Source: Cristatella mucedo
Lineage: Eukaryota > Bryozoa > Phylactolaemata > Cristatellidae
DNA length: 64,000 nt
Assembly: GCA_009760855.2 (NCBI GenBank)
Contig: WPIO01000041.1
Span: 258,501 to 322,500 of the forward strand
Direction of reading: 5' to 3'
Under the pieces are notes generated by a model. The model was not told the DNA's origin. It searched no databases and saw nothing but the letters and a program-made list of their open reading frames with translations. Shown here one piece after another: positions 1-11,528 of the stretch (position 1 is its first letter; each line of letters starts with the position of its first letter). Position numbers and translations under genes: made by a program.

Positions 1-231
1 TCAGCACAAATTGATAGCCACAGAGACTGCTCAAATCGGATAGCCAATCAATCAAGTCCATTAGTCATAGGGATCCAAGAGTGCAGTCGCTGATCGGTAA
101 TAAGGCCAAGATGGCGAGAGGTTCATTCCTAGTTACATTCGTTAACAAGCTACGGTCAGCGGCGGAATGCAGTCGTCTTGTGACGCGAGTACGCTAACAA
201 ATAAACTAAACTCTTGAAATCTGGGGGCCTT
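1..231. other. Unassigned left edge
   Basis: I recognise no gene or repeat here. An AAGATGGCG start-like motif at 108-116 opens a 28-codon frame that ends at a TAA near 198. It resembles a YY1-type site over a start codon, but nothing in the short peptide is recognisable. Confidence 0.3.
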
Positions 232-960
232 ACCTAGACCAATAGGTCTCAGGGTACTCTGCTCTACAATCAAGTCGGCCTACTTTCTGCTACATAACGT
301 GGCCAAAATTTGGATGATCTTGGACAGAGACACTATACCTAAATTGATTTACGTATTTGTGACATCCCGTCTAGACTTCTGTAGCTCACTGCTTGCTGGT
401 CTACCACCCTGTGCAATCAGGCGCTTACAGCTGATACAAGGCTCTGCAGCTAGGCTCGTCTGTAGTGAGCTTTGCATTTGCCACATCTCGCCGACCTGCA
501 CTGGCTCCCAGTCATGCAATGTATCGACTTCAAGATTCTGCCAGTTACTTTTAGGTTACTTAATTCTCTGGTTCTAGCCTCCCTCTCTGGACTACTCCCC
601 CACCAGGCGACGCATTGTATAACCCGCTGTTCTTACTCCAATCGTTTAGCCATGCCTCGTGCGAATCTCAAAACCGATGGAGACCGCGCCTTTAGTTCGC
701 ATGCTCTCAAAGCCTGGAACTTATTGCCAACATACGTCGCAAAGAAATTTAAAAAGAAGCTCAAAACACAGCAGTTTATTACAGCATTAAATGGGTCTTT
801 GTGATTCGTCCTTCGTATGCATGTACACACTGTGCCTGTTGCTTGCAGATGTTATCCACAATCATTTGGCAATGCTTTCTATACAGCATCTGTAAAGTAC
901 CTAGAAATATATTCAGTTCTCTGAGGGTTCTATACAAATGTCTTATTATTTTTATTATTC
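232..960 (+). mobile_element. LINE-A fragment: end of reverse transcriptase ORF, 3' UTR and tail
   Basis: In shifting frames this reads as the post-palm part of a CR1/L2-type reverse transcriptase: a SRLDFCSSLLAGLP-like stretch, then GSAARLV, then HLADLHWLPV, and finally the KAWNLLP block near the C-terminus. At least one frameshift splits it around 470-530. The 3' UTR ends near 890-945 in a degenerate form of the family hairpin (GTAAAGTACCTAG ... TTCTCTGAGGG), followed by an ATT-rich tail. It is 5'-truncated and not functional. The family assignment rests on comparison with the better copies at 9.2-10.6 kb and 18.8-19.9 kb. Confidence 0.85.
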
Positions 961-3214
961 TCTGCTGGCCAGTAGACCAATCAGAAGATTTGCACTGCTT
1001 GTGACTTGATGGCGGGAATACTGTGGGTTTAGAAGACGAGTTGAACGAAGCCCAGCTAGATACTGCGACGACGATGGTTGTCGGCGATGCAGCCATTGAG
1101 AGGACAGCTTCAACTGCAAGTTGAAAAGGCGGCTAAATGGTCTCGATTGCGATTGATGCTGAAAACTGAAGAGGTGGGGAAGCTGAAACAAAATAACTTC
1201 ACACTGCTACGATAAGTTTCTTATCTAATCATAAGCTGAAGAAGGCCTTAAGGAGAGAGAAGAAAAAACTTGGCCTGCTAAATCGGTCAGGTTATTTCAA
1301 TGTTAGAATTGATAGGCGGTTGCTAATTAGAAACATGTCAGGTCACAATCAAAGGCTTAAAAATAAAAAAAATCGATTAAAGTGACAGTAGGTTGTACGT
1401 GGTGTCTTGAATAAAATAGGTGTACACTATCGCTGGTGTTGGGTAGATACGGTCCTCCTTTGTTATGGAATAAAGTGATCTAGTCTGAAGATCTAGTTAT
1501 TAATGTATATATATGTTTCAGTCTTGCTCTGCTCTCGTCGCCGTGTCAGCCTGTGTCTATGCGGCATCTACGACTTCTGTGCACTTTGAGGCGCTACCGT
1601 CACCAGTAGCTCGCTTGCGTAAGCAAGGACTAGCACCCTCTATGAACACGGTGTTTTTGCTCAGATACTTAAGTTCATGAGACGCTATAACTCGTGCGTA
1701 TCAGTGAGTCACGCATTTACACTTATATTTGTCGCGGGTGTAATCCATGCTACGTACTTATATGCAGTTAGTAGAGTTGTGCATGTGTGCAGCATATTAA
1801 ATGTCAAATGCATCGCTTTGATTGATGAAACCAGATTTATTCAATCTCATTTTGCAGGTGAAAATGCATTACCCTGATCTGACAGCGATCCCGGTAAGAG
1901 CGAACCTATTCGGCCTTTAGCAATAGACCAGTCAGCTGACCAGTCAGCTGACTAGTAGGTGCAACTCTTACTGAGTTTCTTTTGCCTTCGCTCGTCTTTA
2001 TTTAATGCTCGCACCCCTCCATGCTCGCTGCAAGCTATTTTGAATGGTATTCTTGATTTGACCGTGGCCTCGGAGTCGCACGTCTATTTAGCCGAGTCAT
2101 CGCTGTCACGGGGCTCCTGCTTCTGGTGACTAAGTCTCCGCCAGGTTTGTGGTCAGGTCTCAGTCCATCTCGGTAAGGCGTTCCTGGCTACTCTTATCAG
2201 AGTCTCATTGCTTCCTTGACTCATCCTCTGAGCTGCCGTTTGCCGCAGGCTGCTCAGCTAAGATCGCGATTTTAAGCCGTCGCCCATGAGCGAGGAGTGT
2301 GCTGCACCGAACGCAATCAAGCAGCCGCCCTCACCTTGCATGCGTTCCTGACAACATCAAATCACGAAAGATCCCGGGCCGGCCGGTGCTCGACGGTACA
2401 TCTTTATCAGTGCAAACAGTGTTCGGAGACTCTTTATCTGCAGTCCATTTGCAGATGACGGACTACACCCAGGCCGTGGCAGATCGACACTTTCAATCAA
2501 AGCATCGCCTAAGATGACACGGTGTCACCTTCTTCGGGTGAGCTAATATGGCGTGGAGGCACCACAGAGGAGGGCCGGCAAAATAGCTGAGGCGCTCTAA
2601 AGCGTAACCTTTACCATTTATCCACTACCACTACCAGCCCACCCATATGGAATTACCTAATGTTGTCCTACCGGTTGGATAAATCAAATCTGGAAGTGCT
2701 ACTGTACGTTTGTTAATGAGACGAAGGTACTTTAATTTCGATCTGAATTGAGCTAATTTTCATCGATGCCATTTCATTTTATGGAAGCTCATTTACCATC
2801 TGCACATTTTAAGGCTATAATAATAAAAGTCGTAACAGCGCGAGCTCCTTTAAATGAATGGCGTTGATCTGCAGCAAGCAGTTATTGAAGTTGCTATCGT
2901 AGACGTAAGGTCTAGTACCCAGCACCAAAAGCGCACTCGAGTTAAAATGGCGTCCAGCCGGGTTCGCCAACAATTAGCCCACACGTGACCAAGTCACATG
3001 GCTCATCACCTGCAAGCTCCGCTCTCTCGAGTCTCCTCGGTGAGTACGTAGATTTATAGCCGACCTGATCAATCCCTCTGGTCTCAAGATTTTTATAAAA
3101 TTGTGATCAGTGAGCATTAGAAGCCAGGTGCGACTCAGAAATTGGAAAATCTATCCCTCACGATGGGTTCGGCCAGCGTATCTCCTGAAGCATGTGTACG
3201 AAAACTGCAGGTCG
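961..3214. other. Intergenic stretch without recognised genes
   Basis: Mixed-composition DNA with only short frames and no recognised protein. Small features are a 13-bp direct repeat containing the palindrome GTCAGCTGAC at about 1931-1957, and an AAAATGGCG motif (2944-2952) followed by CACGTGAC (2982-2989). I see no RNA gene or mobile element boundary. Confidence 0.5.
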
Positions 3215-3414
3215 TGCTTCAAACCGATCTTTTCGTGGACAACCGCATCAGTTCCGCAGTCAAGTCTGCCAACTAACATTGCCAAGCTTCGGACCTACTG
3301 AGGCAGGGATACCACATACAAGTTAGTCCATGCATTTTTAACATCCCGTCTTCACCTCTGCAACCCACTACTTATTACAGGTCTTCCAACCTATCTAATC
3401 AGGCGATTCTTGTA
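3215..3414 (+). mobile_element. LINE-A relic
   Basis: A degraded copy of the LINE-A stretch after the palm: GTCAAGTCTGCC-like sequence at 3259, then GTCCATGCATTT and CATCCCGTCT, with multiple stops and frameshifts. It runs directly into an oppositely oriented LINE-B 3' end at 3416. Confidence 0.65.
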
Positions 3415-3415
3415 G

Positions 3416-3855
3416 TCTAATGTAGCTTCGTCTGTAACTCTACAAAGTCGCAAAGATAGTGTTGTTGTTATACAGGAGTGTTTTGTATAGTGTACACTCA
3501 AAGCCTGTGCGGCTTTTGCTACGCATTCGGTAGCCAACAGACTTCGCCTCACGCAACAAAGAGTAAGTGAGAAGCATAGCTGAGTCAGGAAAGCAGTTGA
3601 GGTAGTGGGCAGCATGGGATTAGCACTTCAGGACTTTTGGAAAAGATGTGCCACAGTCGGCAGCATGAGAGTAGATGTGATTGCTTAAGAATTGTGGAAG
3701 TGAGCTCCGCAGTCCCGGACCTACAGAGCAATAACTTCTGTCGCCAACGTTCTTCAAGTGGAAGCATGGAACGGCTAACTTATTGTCCGTAACAGTAGCC
3801 AGAACCTCAGACCACGGCTTGCGGTTTTTAGGTGTAGTGCCAATGTGAGCAGGTA
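3416..3855 (-). mobile_element. LINE-B fragment: C-terminal reverse transcriptase ORF and 3' end
   Basis: The reverse complement matches the LINE-B copies at 27.5-28.0 kb and 56.1-56.5 kb. It has a GACAATAAGTTAGC start, the DRSY...SVGPGLRSSLPQFL block, the GTTGGCTACCGAATGCGTA segment and a short 3' UTR ending in ACATTA at 3416. It is truncated at 5'. Frameshifts and stops break the frame. SINE-1 follows at once at 3856. Confidence 0.75.
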
Positions 3856-3986
3856 TTCGAGCTGGTTTGGCCAAGTGGTTACGGTGCTCGCCCCGACCGA
3901 GGTCGTGGGCTCGAGCCCTGTGGCATATGTACAGCACCCGAATAGAGATTAAGTTCTCTTAAGCCGCTATAAAAATGAATTATGTA
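3856..3986 (+). mobile_element. SINE-1 copy
   Basis: The tRNA-like head has an A-box-like TGGCCAAGTGG at about 3870 and a B-box-like GGGCTCGAGCCC at about 3908. The body ends in the 3' hairpin region (AATAGAGATTAAGTTCTCTTAAG) and a CTATAAAAATGAATTAT end. The A-box context resembles Ser/Leu tRNAs. Confidence 0.8.
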
Positions 3987-6900
3987 AAATTAATTACATT
4001 CCGACGATAGCGAAATACGGCAGCGGTGTGAAGAGTGTGCACACCTTAAATAGAGTGCTAGAAGCAGCAGCAGTAGGACATTTTCACATCTCCACGAGAG
4101 AACTGAATAACTTTCTAGGCACTTTACATTCGCCAGAAATGAAACGTTTCAATTGGTTAGTGGTAGCGTGCAATAGTGTCAGCCAGAATTAGCCAGCAAA
4201 AGAGTCCATTTACAAGGAATCAGCAAATGCTGTGAGGAACGAGTGGGATGATTTTAGCGTCGTTTTAGAAAATATTCTTGAATACCTGAGAGTTGCGTTT
4301 ACAGCAGCCATGACGAGTGGTCACCAATTCATAATTCAACTTCTAGGCGGTACTTCACCCTGTCTGCGAAGGCCCAAAGTTTTTCAATATAGCATATCAG
4401 AAAGTAATCAGTCTTAACTGTGAAGTTGAGGTCACTTTGGGACAGCACGGCCACATATCAGACAGATACTACAGGAGATTCAATGGCCGAGTTGAGGGTT
4501 ATATTGTTCAATTCCTTAGTAACGAGAGCTCACTGCGTGTGGACTCGCTAAGCTTAGTCATTGCTGCCAATGCTGCACCATCTTGCCGTGTGACGGAAGG
4601 ATGCCACCCTGCCGCGTGACGGTACGACGGACTTTCTTGCTTTAATAAGAAGAGATACTAGGTCTTCCCATAACTAGTAGGCCTCTTTTAACGTTAAGTC
4701 TATATCAGTCATGCATCCTATATATCCATATCGTATATAAATCTATTTCATTTTGAGGGTGCGAATCTCAAAGATGTGGAGGTCTATGGATGCCTTGCCA
4801 CTGCCAAAGAATACAAAAAAACTGCTACGAAATCCCCAAACCGCAGCTTAATCACCTGACTAGCAGCCTAGATGACAATTGACTGATTGTTGCATGATGG
4901 GGTGTTGCAGGCCGCCTAGATATGAGTTCATACGTAACCGGCTCTAATCATTTTAACTCAAGACAATTCGAATACTATCTCAGCAGTTCTCGTCTGTATG
5001 ACGTCGCACGATAACTTTCCAGTGCCTCCTTTTAAAATAAAACCGTCCTCGGTTCGGGATAGCAAGGAGACCCTAATAAAACAGACTCCGGTATACAATA
5101 GTTGTCGACCTTGTTAGGCCTCGTTAGGTACTAAGATAAATTACTGCGACATTCAGGCGCCTTCTTTGTCGATGTCCGCCTAGCTCTAGTGTCTTCATCT
5201 GCATCACCCACAGCCGTCACAGCAATTAGCGGGGATCAAATGCGTCTACAAAACTAATTGCATTCAGAAGCTTTAGTTTCGTTCTGAACTTAATCTTCTG
5301 GGGACAGGCGATCGCATTTAGCATGTCCTTTGTCGAAATATATACACGAACCGATTTTTAAACTACAGAAAAACCGGTGTACATAGCATTGAATGACGCG
5401 CCACCATCCAGGCATCGTTTCAAAAGAGATCGCAACTTCAACTCGTCTCGTCAATCAAGTCTTGTTCATCTTTCATTCATTTAGACACGATCCAAGGTGT
5501 CATTGACAGTGCCCAGCAGGATACTCGATCGATAAGTTCAATCTATTTGCGATTACGATGCGCCGACTCAGCAACCGCAGCACGGTTCTGGCCACGCGAA
5601 GCTGTTTGAAATGCATGCATGCGCACGACGTCGCGTTCGCCCAAGTTGTACGGTCAATGGAATCAGCGGGAAGAGACCGCATAGACACTATGACACGCAG
5701 TATAAGGAGCTCGTCCGAGTAGACCAATCTGCGAATAGGATTGGCGGGTGTGTAGAATTCTCGAGAGAGAGAGAGCAAATTATTCCTCCCCTTCATTGCA
5801 AAGCAGAGAGATGTGGCATGTAGCGTGCTCACAACACTAAACATTGCAAAAGCGCGGTACCTCATTCTGCTGGTAGGGAGGGCTTTCAATTGTCACAGGA
5901 CTCGCAGTGCACGCCGGAGACCAGCAGTACGATCGCAGTGTATTAAAGCGGCTTTTCCAGGATCAGAGCAACAGTTCATAACCTCGGTAGCTGGCACGGT
6001 AGCAGTATCGGAGCAGCTTACGATGGTCTCCAGCTCCAAAGTGGTTATAAACCGGCACGGAAAGAAAGACCAGTTTGCTATTTACTTGTTTAGTCAAGGT
6101 TACGGTATCAGACACATGCACGTTACAAGCAGCAGTTTCTATGCTCGCATCGAAAATCCCTAACTCTGGCTACTCAAACCATTCATCGGTTGCCAGATTT
6201 TGCCAATCGGGGTTTCAAACATGGCTTAAAACATGAGGTTCAACGGTCATCTTGTCGCCCCTGAAATCGTCTAGGTTGACATTAGGCAGTTCACTCCTGC
6301 GGCCGTCGGTAGCACATTAAAGTACTATAAATCGTAATGGTATTAGCGTTATTGTCATCAGGCTTGTACTCCGTGGCTCTTAATTTGGATATTAAGTTGA
6401 TATCAGATATAGACATACTTCTACCTTCAGAAAATCAAAATTTTCAAGAATAGAACTCTTAACTGCTCTCTTAACTGCTGCTGTAAACTGGTGTGCTGCC
6501 AGTACTGCGTCGTGAACTTTTTAGAAAGAGCCATCATTCTCAATTAGCACAAGCTATTTATACTGTTTGGTTGAGTGCTGGTCCACTATGCGCATAATTC
6601 CGTTAGCTGATCTCTTTTGAATGCCGTAATCTTTGAGAGCAAGCAGCTTCTTTAGTCGCCAGGCACTCAACGCTTCGGTCGTTGCATGTCTTCACCGAGA
6701 GAATATTCACTCAATTAGTCACAAGCATTACGGGTAGTACCGGACGACCGCAATGGTTGTCCGGAAGTTAGCCAATACTTACGGGACCGAAACTAACGAA
6801 TGGGCGAAGGATGCTGCACTAAAATCTAAAACGCAAATACTGCCCACTTAACGGGTGCAATTCTTGCAGACGCTTGACAAATAGTGGTGGATTTGGTGTA

Positions 6901-7777
6901 CCTCAAAACATGGCTAGCGAGTCGCTCATGCTGCATTCATACATGTAAATAAGCCGATCTGCCAGAACAAGGAATAGAGAGCCCCCATAACCTAATAAAG
7001 CAAGTCTTCGCCCTTAATGTAGACCATTCTGTTTTACAACCACAGTGACGACATTGTGTAGAGCACCAGCCATAGTTTACCACATTATCTGCAGCCCCGA
7101 GGTAAACTCTCGAGCTCAAAGCTCAGATTAAAAATGAAAAACCAAATCTTTAAGTAGTGTTTCAATGCCATCTGAACCGTACATTAGGACATATTGGGTT
7201 CGCTATCTTTACAACTCTGGAGCCGATAACAATCGAACAGACTTCACTCCACAAAGTCTAGTAAAACAGGTGGTAGACTTACAATGTATTATCAATTATC
7301 TAGCTGAATTTTTACGCAGTTTGCATTCCCCCTTAAATAGATGTTTTGAATGTCTTGCCCTGAGTCCCGTATCCATTTGCTTCAAATGGTAGTAGTAATA
7401 AATCGTCCACGGTACAGATTTGCATAATTTCAGATTTTTATTATCTCATTCTGATTTTGTCTCCCAGAAATCATCTTCTTGTAATTAGTAATCTGAGTAT
7501 TTATTTTGATAACAGAATCGAGCTCTTCTTGGCGGATCTTCTCTCTTTGACTGACTGTGGCTAACATGCATGGGTTTACTCCCATAAAAGGTCAAGCTAT
7601 CAATAAAATATTCTCGCAATATTTTACAGTGTCACGACTGCTATTTCTAATTTTTTCATGTCTCACCACATGTGAATCCCTACCCCTTTGCAGTGTGTAT
7701 ACCCTTCATCAACAGAAATATTTATTTTTGGCGGATCACAAAACTCTAAGAGGCTTGACATCAAAGCTATTCGCAAG
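3987..7777. other. Long stretch without recognised genes
   Basis: Several frames of 100-130 codons exist (5500-5889 minus, 5813-6163 plus), but their residues match no family I know and they lack codon bias, so I do not call them. A dispersed repeat lies at 4558-4665 (listed separately). A GAGA-rich patch sits at 5761-5775. The rest is unremarkable, moderately AT-rich DNA. Confidence 0.5.
4558..4665 (+). repeat. Dispersed repeat with two CATCTTGCC/CGTGACGG units
   Basis: This segment is similar over about 100 bp to 29895-29990. Both contain two successive units of the form CCATCTTGCC-N-CGTGACGG(A), followed by ACGGACT and a TTAAT/TTAAA-containing end that leads to GATACT. It may be part of a larger unrecognised mobile element. 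Confidence 0.6.
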
Positions 7778-7937
7778 AGTGCTGGTTTAGCCTAGCAGTT
7801 AAAGCGCTCCCACCCCCCCCCCGACCGAGGTTGAAGTGAATGTATTTGATGACCGAGGTCATGGGCTCAAGTCCTGGGCATATGTGAAGTGTCTTAATAA
7901 AGATAAAGTTCTTTTAGGGCACTAAACAAATTAATTC
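7778..7937 (+). mobile_element. SINE-1 copy, long subfamily
   Basis: GCTGGTTTAGCCTAGCAG head with a degenerate A box, a C-run at 7812-7821, and an extra segment of about 30 nt (GAAGTGAATGTATTTGATGA) before the B-box region. A degenerate 3' hairpin region and a CACTAAACAAATTAATT end follow. The extra segment is shared with copies at 30970 and 63798. Confidence 0.75.
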
Positions 7938-7988
7938 TCTCTCTATATATATATATACATGTATATATATATATATTTATATATTTCC
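7938..7988. repeat. CT then TA microsatellite
   Basis: Short CT run followed by interrupted (TA)n, directly after the SINE-1 end, as is common where a SINE tail seeds a microsatellite. Confidence 0.8.
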
Positions 7989-8209
7989 ACACAGCGTACA
8001 GTTAATTTTTCATTTGATCGACCCTCAGTGGGGGATTTCGAATAAAGATGCTTGCCGATGTTCACTGATGTTGGCTCTCTTGGCAAATGACAATGTAAAG
8101 TTAGGTCACTTGCCAACATGGCCGATTATTTAACAAAAATATTTAACTTGCTAGGAATTCTAAGCTCAAGATTGAGAAAGCATAGGCTGTCAGGACTGAA
8201 TTCCACAGA

Positions 8210-9156
8210 ATGGCATCTGAGGATTATTGTAGGTCCTACCAAGAAGTACGGGGTACTTTCAAGGCTCAGTGCTTAGTCCGGTTCTTTTTTCGGTTTATAC
8301 TCTATCTCTTACCGATGTGATTGTCAGGCACAGCCTAGGCTTTTAACTCTATGCAAATAACACTTAGTTGTACCTTTGCTATGATCCCTCCCAGCCCTCA
8401 AGCACGTAGAATTTCTCTCAATTCATTTGCTGCATGTTTTTATCACATCCATACCATGCATCGCAGCGAACTTTTTCAAATTAAATTATGATAAAAACCA
8501 ACTTATTAGTTATGGGCAAACAAAGTGTAATTCAGCTCTAGGAAAACCGAACATTCAAAATCGGCAGTAGGAGTATATCTCCTGTTGAATCTGTACGAAA
8601 TTTAGGTGTCCGATTCCATAGTGACCTTTCTTTTAGACGACCAGATCAGCTCCACAGTCAAGTCTGCCTACTTTCAGCTACACAACATTGCTCAAGATAG
8701 GGCTATTTTGGACAGGTATGCCTAATCTAAATTGGTCCATGCATTTGTGACAACCCATCTTGACTTCTGTAACTCGCTGCTTGCTAGTCTACCGGCCTGT
8801 GCAATCAGGCGCTTACAGCCGGTGCAAAACTCTGCAGCTATGCTTGTCTGTCCTGGGTATAGCAGTTGCCGCATCAAACACTTCTCGCCGACCTGCGCTG
8901 GTCAAGGTTTTGTCGCCCACTTTTACTTGCCTTCGTTCTTGTGCTTCAACCTGCCTATCCGATCTACTCCCCGCCAGGCTTAAGCATCGCATTTTTTTTA
9001 AATCTATACCTCGTACGAACCCCAAATCATTTGAAGAACTTTATATATTATTATAATATATATTATATATATATATTATATAATATATTATATATTATAA
9101 TATAATATAAAATCTAATCGTACGAACCCCAAATCATTTGAAGAACGTGCCTTTAT
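8210..9156 (+). mobile_element. LINE-A fragment: RT palm to C-terminal ORF, interrupted by an AT block
   Basis: Reading across frames gives KYGV-like, GSVLSPVLF and VYTLSL, then a degenerate YANNT in place of YADDT, then LYLCYDPSQPSST, followed by the post-palm region and the AIRRLQ...NSAA block. Stops and frameshifts are frequent, so this is a dead copy. It is truncated before the 3' UTR and meets the 3' tail of an inverted LINE-A at 9157. An AT-only block at 9041-9117 lies between two copies of a 29-bp stretch of the element. Confidence 0.85.
9011..9146. repeat. 29-bp direct repeat flanking an AT-only block
   Basis: Positions 9011-9039 and 9118-9146 are identical (TCGTACGAACCCC...GAAGAAC). 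Between them lies about 78 bp of almost pure A/T sequence. The flanks belong to LINE-A coding sequence, so the duplication happened after the LINE inserted. Confidence 0.85.
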
Positions 9157-10586
9157 TTAATAATAATAATAATAATAATTAACTTGATAAAGCGCCCTCA
9201 AAGAACTCAATCTCTCTCTAGGCGCTTTACATTTGCTGTAAAGTGAAATGCAATTGAATGGTAAGTAAAATCATGCTTGAAAAACAAACGAGATGAATAA
9301 TGTGGTTAGGGGTGACATGCACAGGGTCAGCATGCAAATGTGGTTAGTGGCAGCATGCACAGTGTCAGCACTCATAAGCACATCAAAGACGAATCACAGG
9401 GACCCACTAAATGCTGTCCTAAATAGGTGTGTTTTTAGGTTCCTTTTAAATGTGGTCAGGTCAGGGGATGTTTTGACGCAGGTCGGGAGGGAGTTCCAGG
9501 CTTTGGGAGCATATGAACGAAATGCACGGTCTCCAAAGGATTTAAGGTTTGTATGAGGTATTTCTAGACTGTTGGATTCCGAAAAGCGGGTGGTACGATG
9601 CTTGGCCTGATGGGATAGTATATCTGAAAGATAGGCTGGAGCCATAGAATGAAGGGACCTAAAAGTGAGCGACAAAACCTTGAAGTCAATCCGTTGCTTG
9701 ACTGGTAGCCAGTGCAGGTCGGCGAGAAGTGGAGTAATGTGGCAACTGCGACGCTCACGACAGACAAGCCTAGCTGCAGAGTTTTGCACAAGCTGCAATC
9801 GCCTGATTGCACATGCTGGTAGGCCAGTAAGCAGTGAGTTGTAGAAGTCGAGACGGGATGTCACGAATGCATGAACTAACTTGGATGTGGTATCTTTATC
9901 TAAACAAGCCCGAATTTTAGCAATGTTATGAAGCTGAAAATAGGCGGATTTGACTGTTGAGCTGATATGGTCGTCTAACGAAAGGTCGCTTTGGAATATG
10001 ACACCTAGATTCCGAGCTGATTCGACAGGAGATATGCTGGCAGAGTCAATTTTGAGAGTCAGCCTTTCCAATCTCTGGATCACACTGGGTTTTCCCGTAA
10101 CTAGTAAGTTAGTTTTATCATCGTTAAGTTTTAGAAAATTTGCTGCCATCCATGATCGGATGTCATCAATGCATGCAGCTAGTGAGTTGAGAGAATTTGA
10201 GGTGCTCGAAGGCTGGGAGGGATCAAAGCAAAGGTACAACTGAGTGTCATCCGCATAGAAGTGAAAGCCTAGATTGTGCTTGGCAATCACATCAGCAAGA
10301 GGCAGAGTATAAACCGTGAAAAGAACCGGACCTGGCACTGAGCCCTGAGGTACTCCATATTTCAGAGGTACTTCAGATGATCTTTGTCCATTCACGTCAA
10401 TACTCTGGAGTCTCCCACTGAGATAGGACCTGAACCACTGCAGAGCAGTGCCAGTGATGCCCAGGCGAGATGAGAGGCGCTCTAGAAGAACTTTGTGATC
10501 AATGGTATCAAAAGCTGCCGAAAGATCAAGCAAAACAAGCAGAGACACTCTACCCATGTCTGCATTCCTAAGTAGGTCGTTGTATT
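9157..10586 (-). mobile_element. LINE-A, longest copy with intact YADD reverse transcriptase frame
   Basis: On the minus strand the element runs from the palm (LLVLLDLSAAFDTIDHK) to an (AAT)n-type tail at 9157-9178. This is a non-LTR reverse transcriptase of the CR1/L2/Rex1 group; such enzymes copy element RNA at a nicked target. Visible landmarks in order are SAAFDTIDH, WFRSYLSGRLQ, GVPQGSVPGPVLF, FYADDTQLYL (catalytic YADD), the post-palm helices, NSAARLV, ADLHWLPVKQRIDFK and KAWNSLP, ending FSGSL then stop. About 400 codons stay open, so it is a young copy. It lacks the endonuclease and RT fingers because of 5' truncation. Confidence 0.93.
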
Positions 10587-10770
10587 TCATATGCTCCAAA
10601 AGCCTGGTAGTCATTCCGACTGGCTTCATGACATCCCCTGATTTGACCAGATTTAAAAAGAAACTAAAAACGCATTTATCTAGCCCAGCATTTAGTGGGT
10701 TCCTTTGATTCGTCTTTTGTGTGCTTATGTGTACCAACACTGTGCATGCTGCCAGTAGCCATATTTGCAT
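9394..10770 (-). pseudogene. Chimeric 458-codon open frame across a LINE-A/LINE-A inverted junction
   Basis: The frame starts inside an oppositely oriented LINE-A 3' end (its first ~60 codons are antisense of that piece). It crosses the junction near 10587 and then reads the genuine reverse transcriptase of the minus copy to its natural stop after FSGSL. The RT part holds GVPQGS and FYADD. The N-terminal ~60 residues are therefore not element protein. It is unlikely to be expressed as such; a gene finder would probably report it as a single protein. Confidence 0.85.
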
Positions 10771-10890
10771 GCTGACCTAATGCATGTCGCCTCTAACTAT
10801 GTTATGCTTGCTGCCATTGAGTATGCTACCACTAACCATTTGTTCGTGTTTTATTTGAAGCAAATGAAAGTGCGTAGAAAGTAATTGTGT
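10587..10890 (+). mobile_element. LINE-A 3' end, head-to-head with the preceding copy
   Basis: It begins at CATATGCTCCAAAAGCCTGG (the KAWNSLP codons) and continues through CATCCCCTGA...TTAAAAAG and the 3' UTR (GTGCTTATGTG, GCATGCTGACC), ending in GCAAATGAAAGTGCGTAG. The hairpin and ATT tail are missing or lost. The 5' ends of this and the minus copy abut with no recognisable spacer. Confidence 0.85.
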
Positions 10891-11361
10891 TATTGGATGC
10901 GGCTATAACAAATTTATTAGTAGTCCGAGCATTGGTTAAGTCAAAAGTCTGTAAGAGCAATGTTAAATAACAGACGCATGAGCAACAAGTTCTGATGTCA
11001 ACCATCAACCAAAATAACCAAACATAAGACAGCACCGTACTCAGCGATCGTTGCACCAATCGTTGTACTTGCTTATCTCTCTATAAAAGAGGAAAAATCA
11101 AGAATTAGTCCACAATACGAAATCCGCCCTGCAGCCTTCCACTCGGTTCCTTGCTCGGTTTCTTCCTCTAACCTTCCTGCACCTTCAAGCCGGGCTCAGC
11201 AGCTCCCATCTCTTCAGACTTCATTCCCCAGTCAAAAGAGACTCTTATCACTCTCGATGAAATACTTACTGCTCACTTTAGACATTCCTCGATTTACCGC
11301 TGCAATGCATGAATAGCGTACATAGTCTCTCATTAAACTCAGAATTAAATTAAATTAGATA
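10891..11361. other. Unassigned spacer
   Basis: No gene, repeat or RNA recognised. It is moderately AT-rich, with a C/T-rich patch at 11110-11260 that encodes nothing recognisable. Confidence 0.5.
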
Positions 11362-11528
11362 CTGGCTGATTTAACAGCCTCTTTTTGATAGCGACAGAAG
11401 AGCCTTTACGGCTATCACCACCGCTTGTAGTGGCGAAAAAGGATTGCCCACCACAGCATTCGAACCCACGACGTCGGGATCGAGGTAGTGAAAAGCAACC
11501 GCCTTACCTTGTGCGCCATCACCGCTCA
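11362..11528 (-). mobile_element. SINE-2 copy
   Basis: Read on the minus strand: a tRNA-like A-box region (GGCGCACAAGGTAAGGCGG), the ACGACC-type segment altered to ACGTCG, a B box in GGGTTCGAATGCTG, the TTTTTCGCCACTACAAGCGGTGGTGATAGCCGTAAAGGCTCTTCTGTCGCTAT-type body and the AGAGGCTGTTAAATCAGCC end. It is a close relative of the copies at 26.1 and 55.7 kb. Confidence 0.85.

Noticed and set aside
5500-6163. Two frames of 116-129 codons on opposite strands
   Set aside because: No known motif, no codon bias, partly overlapping; likely chance.
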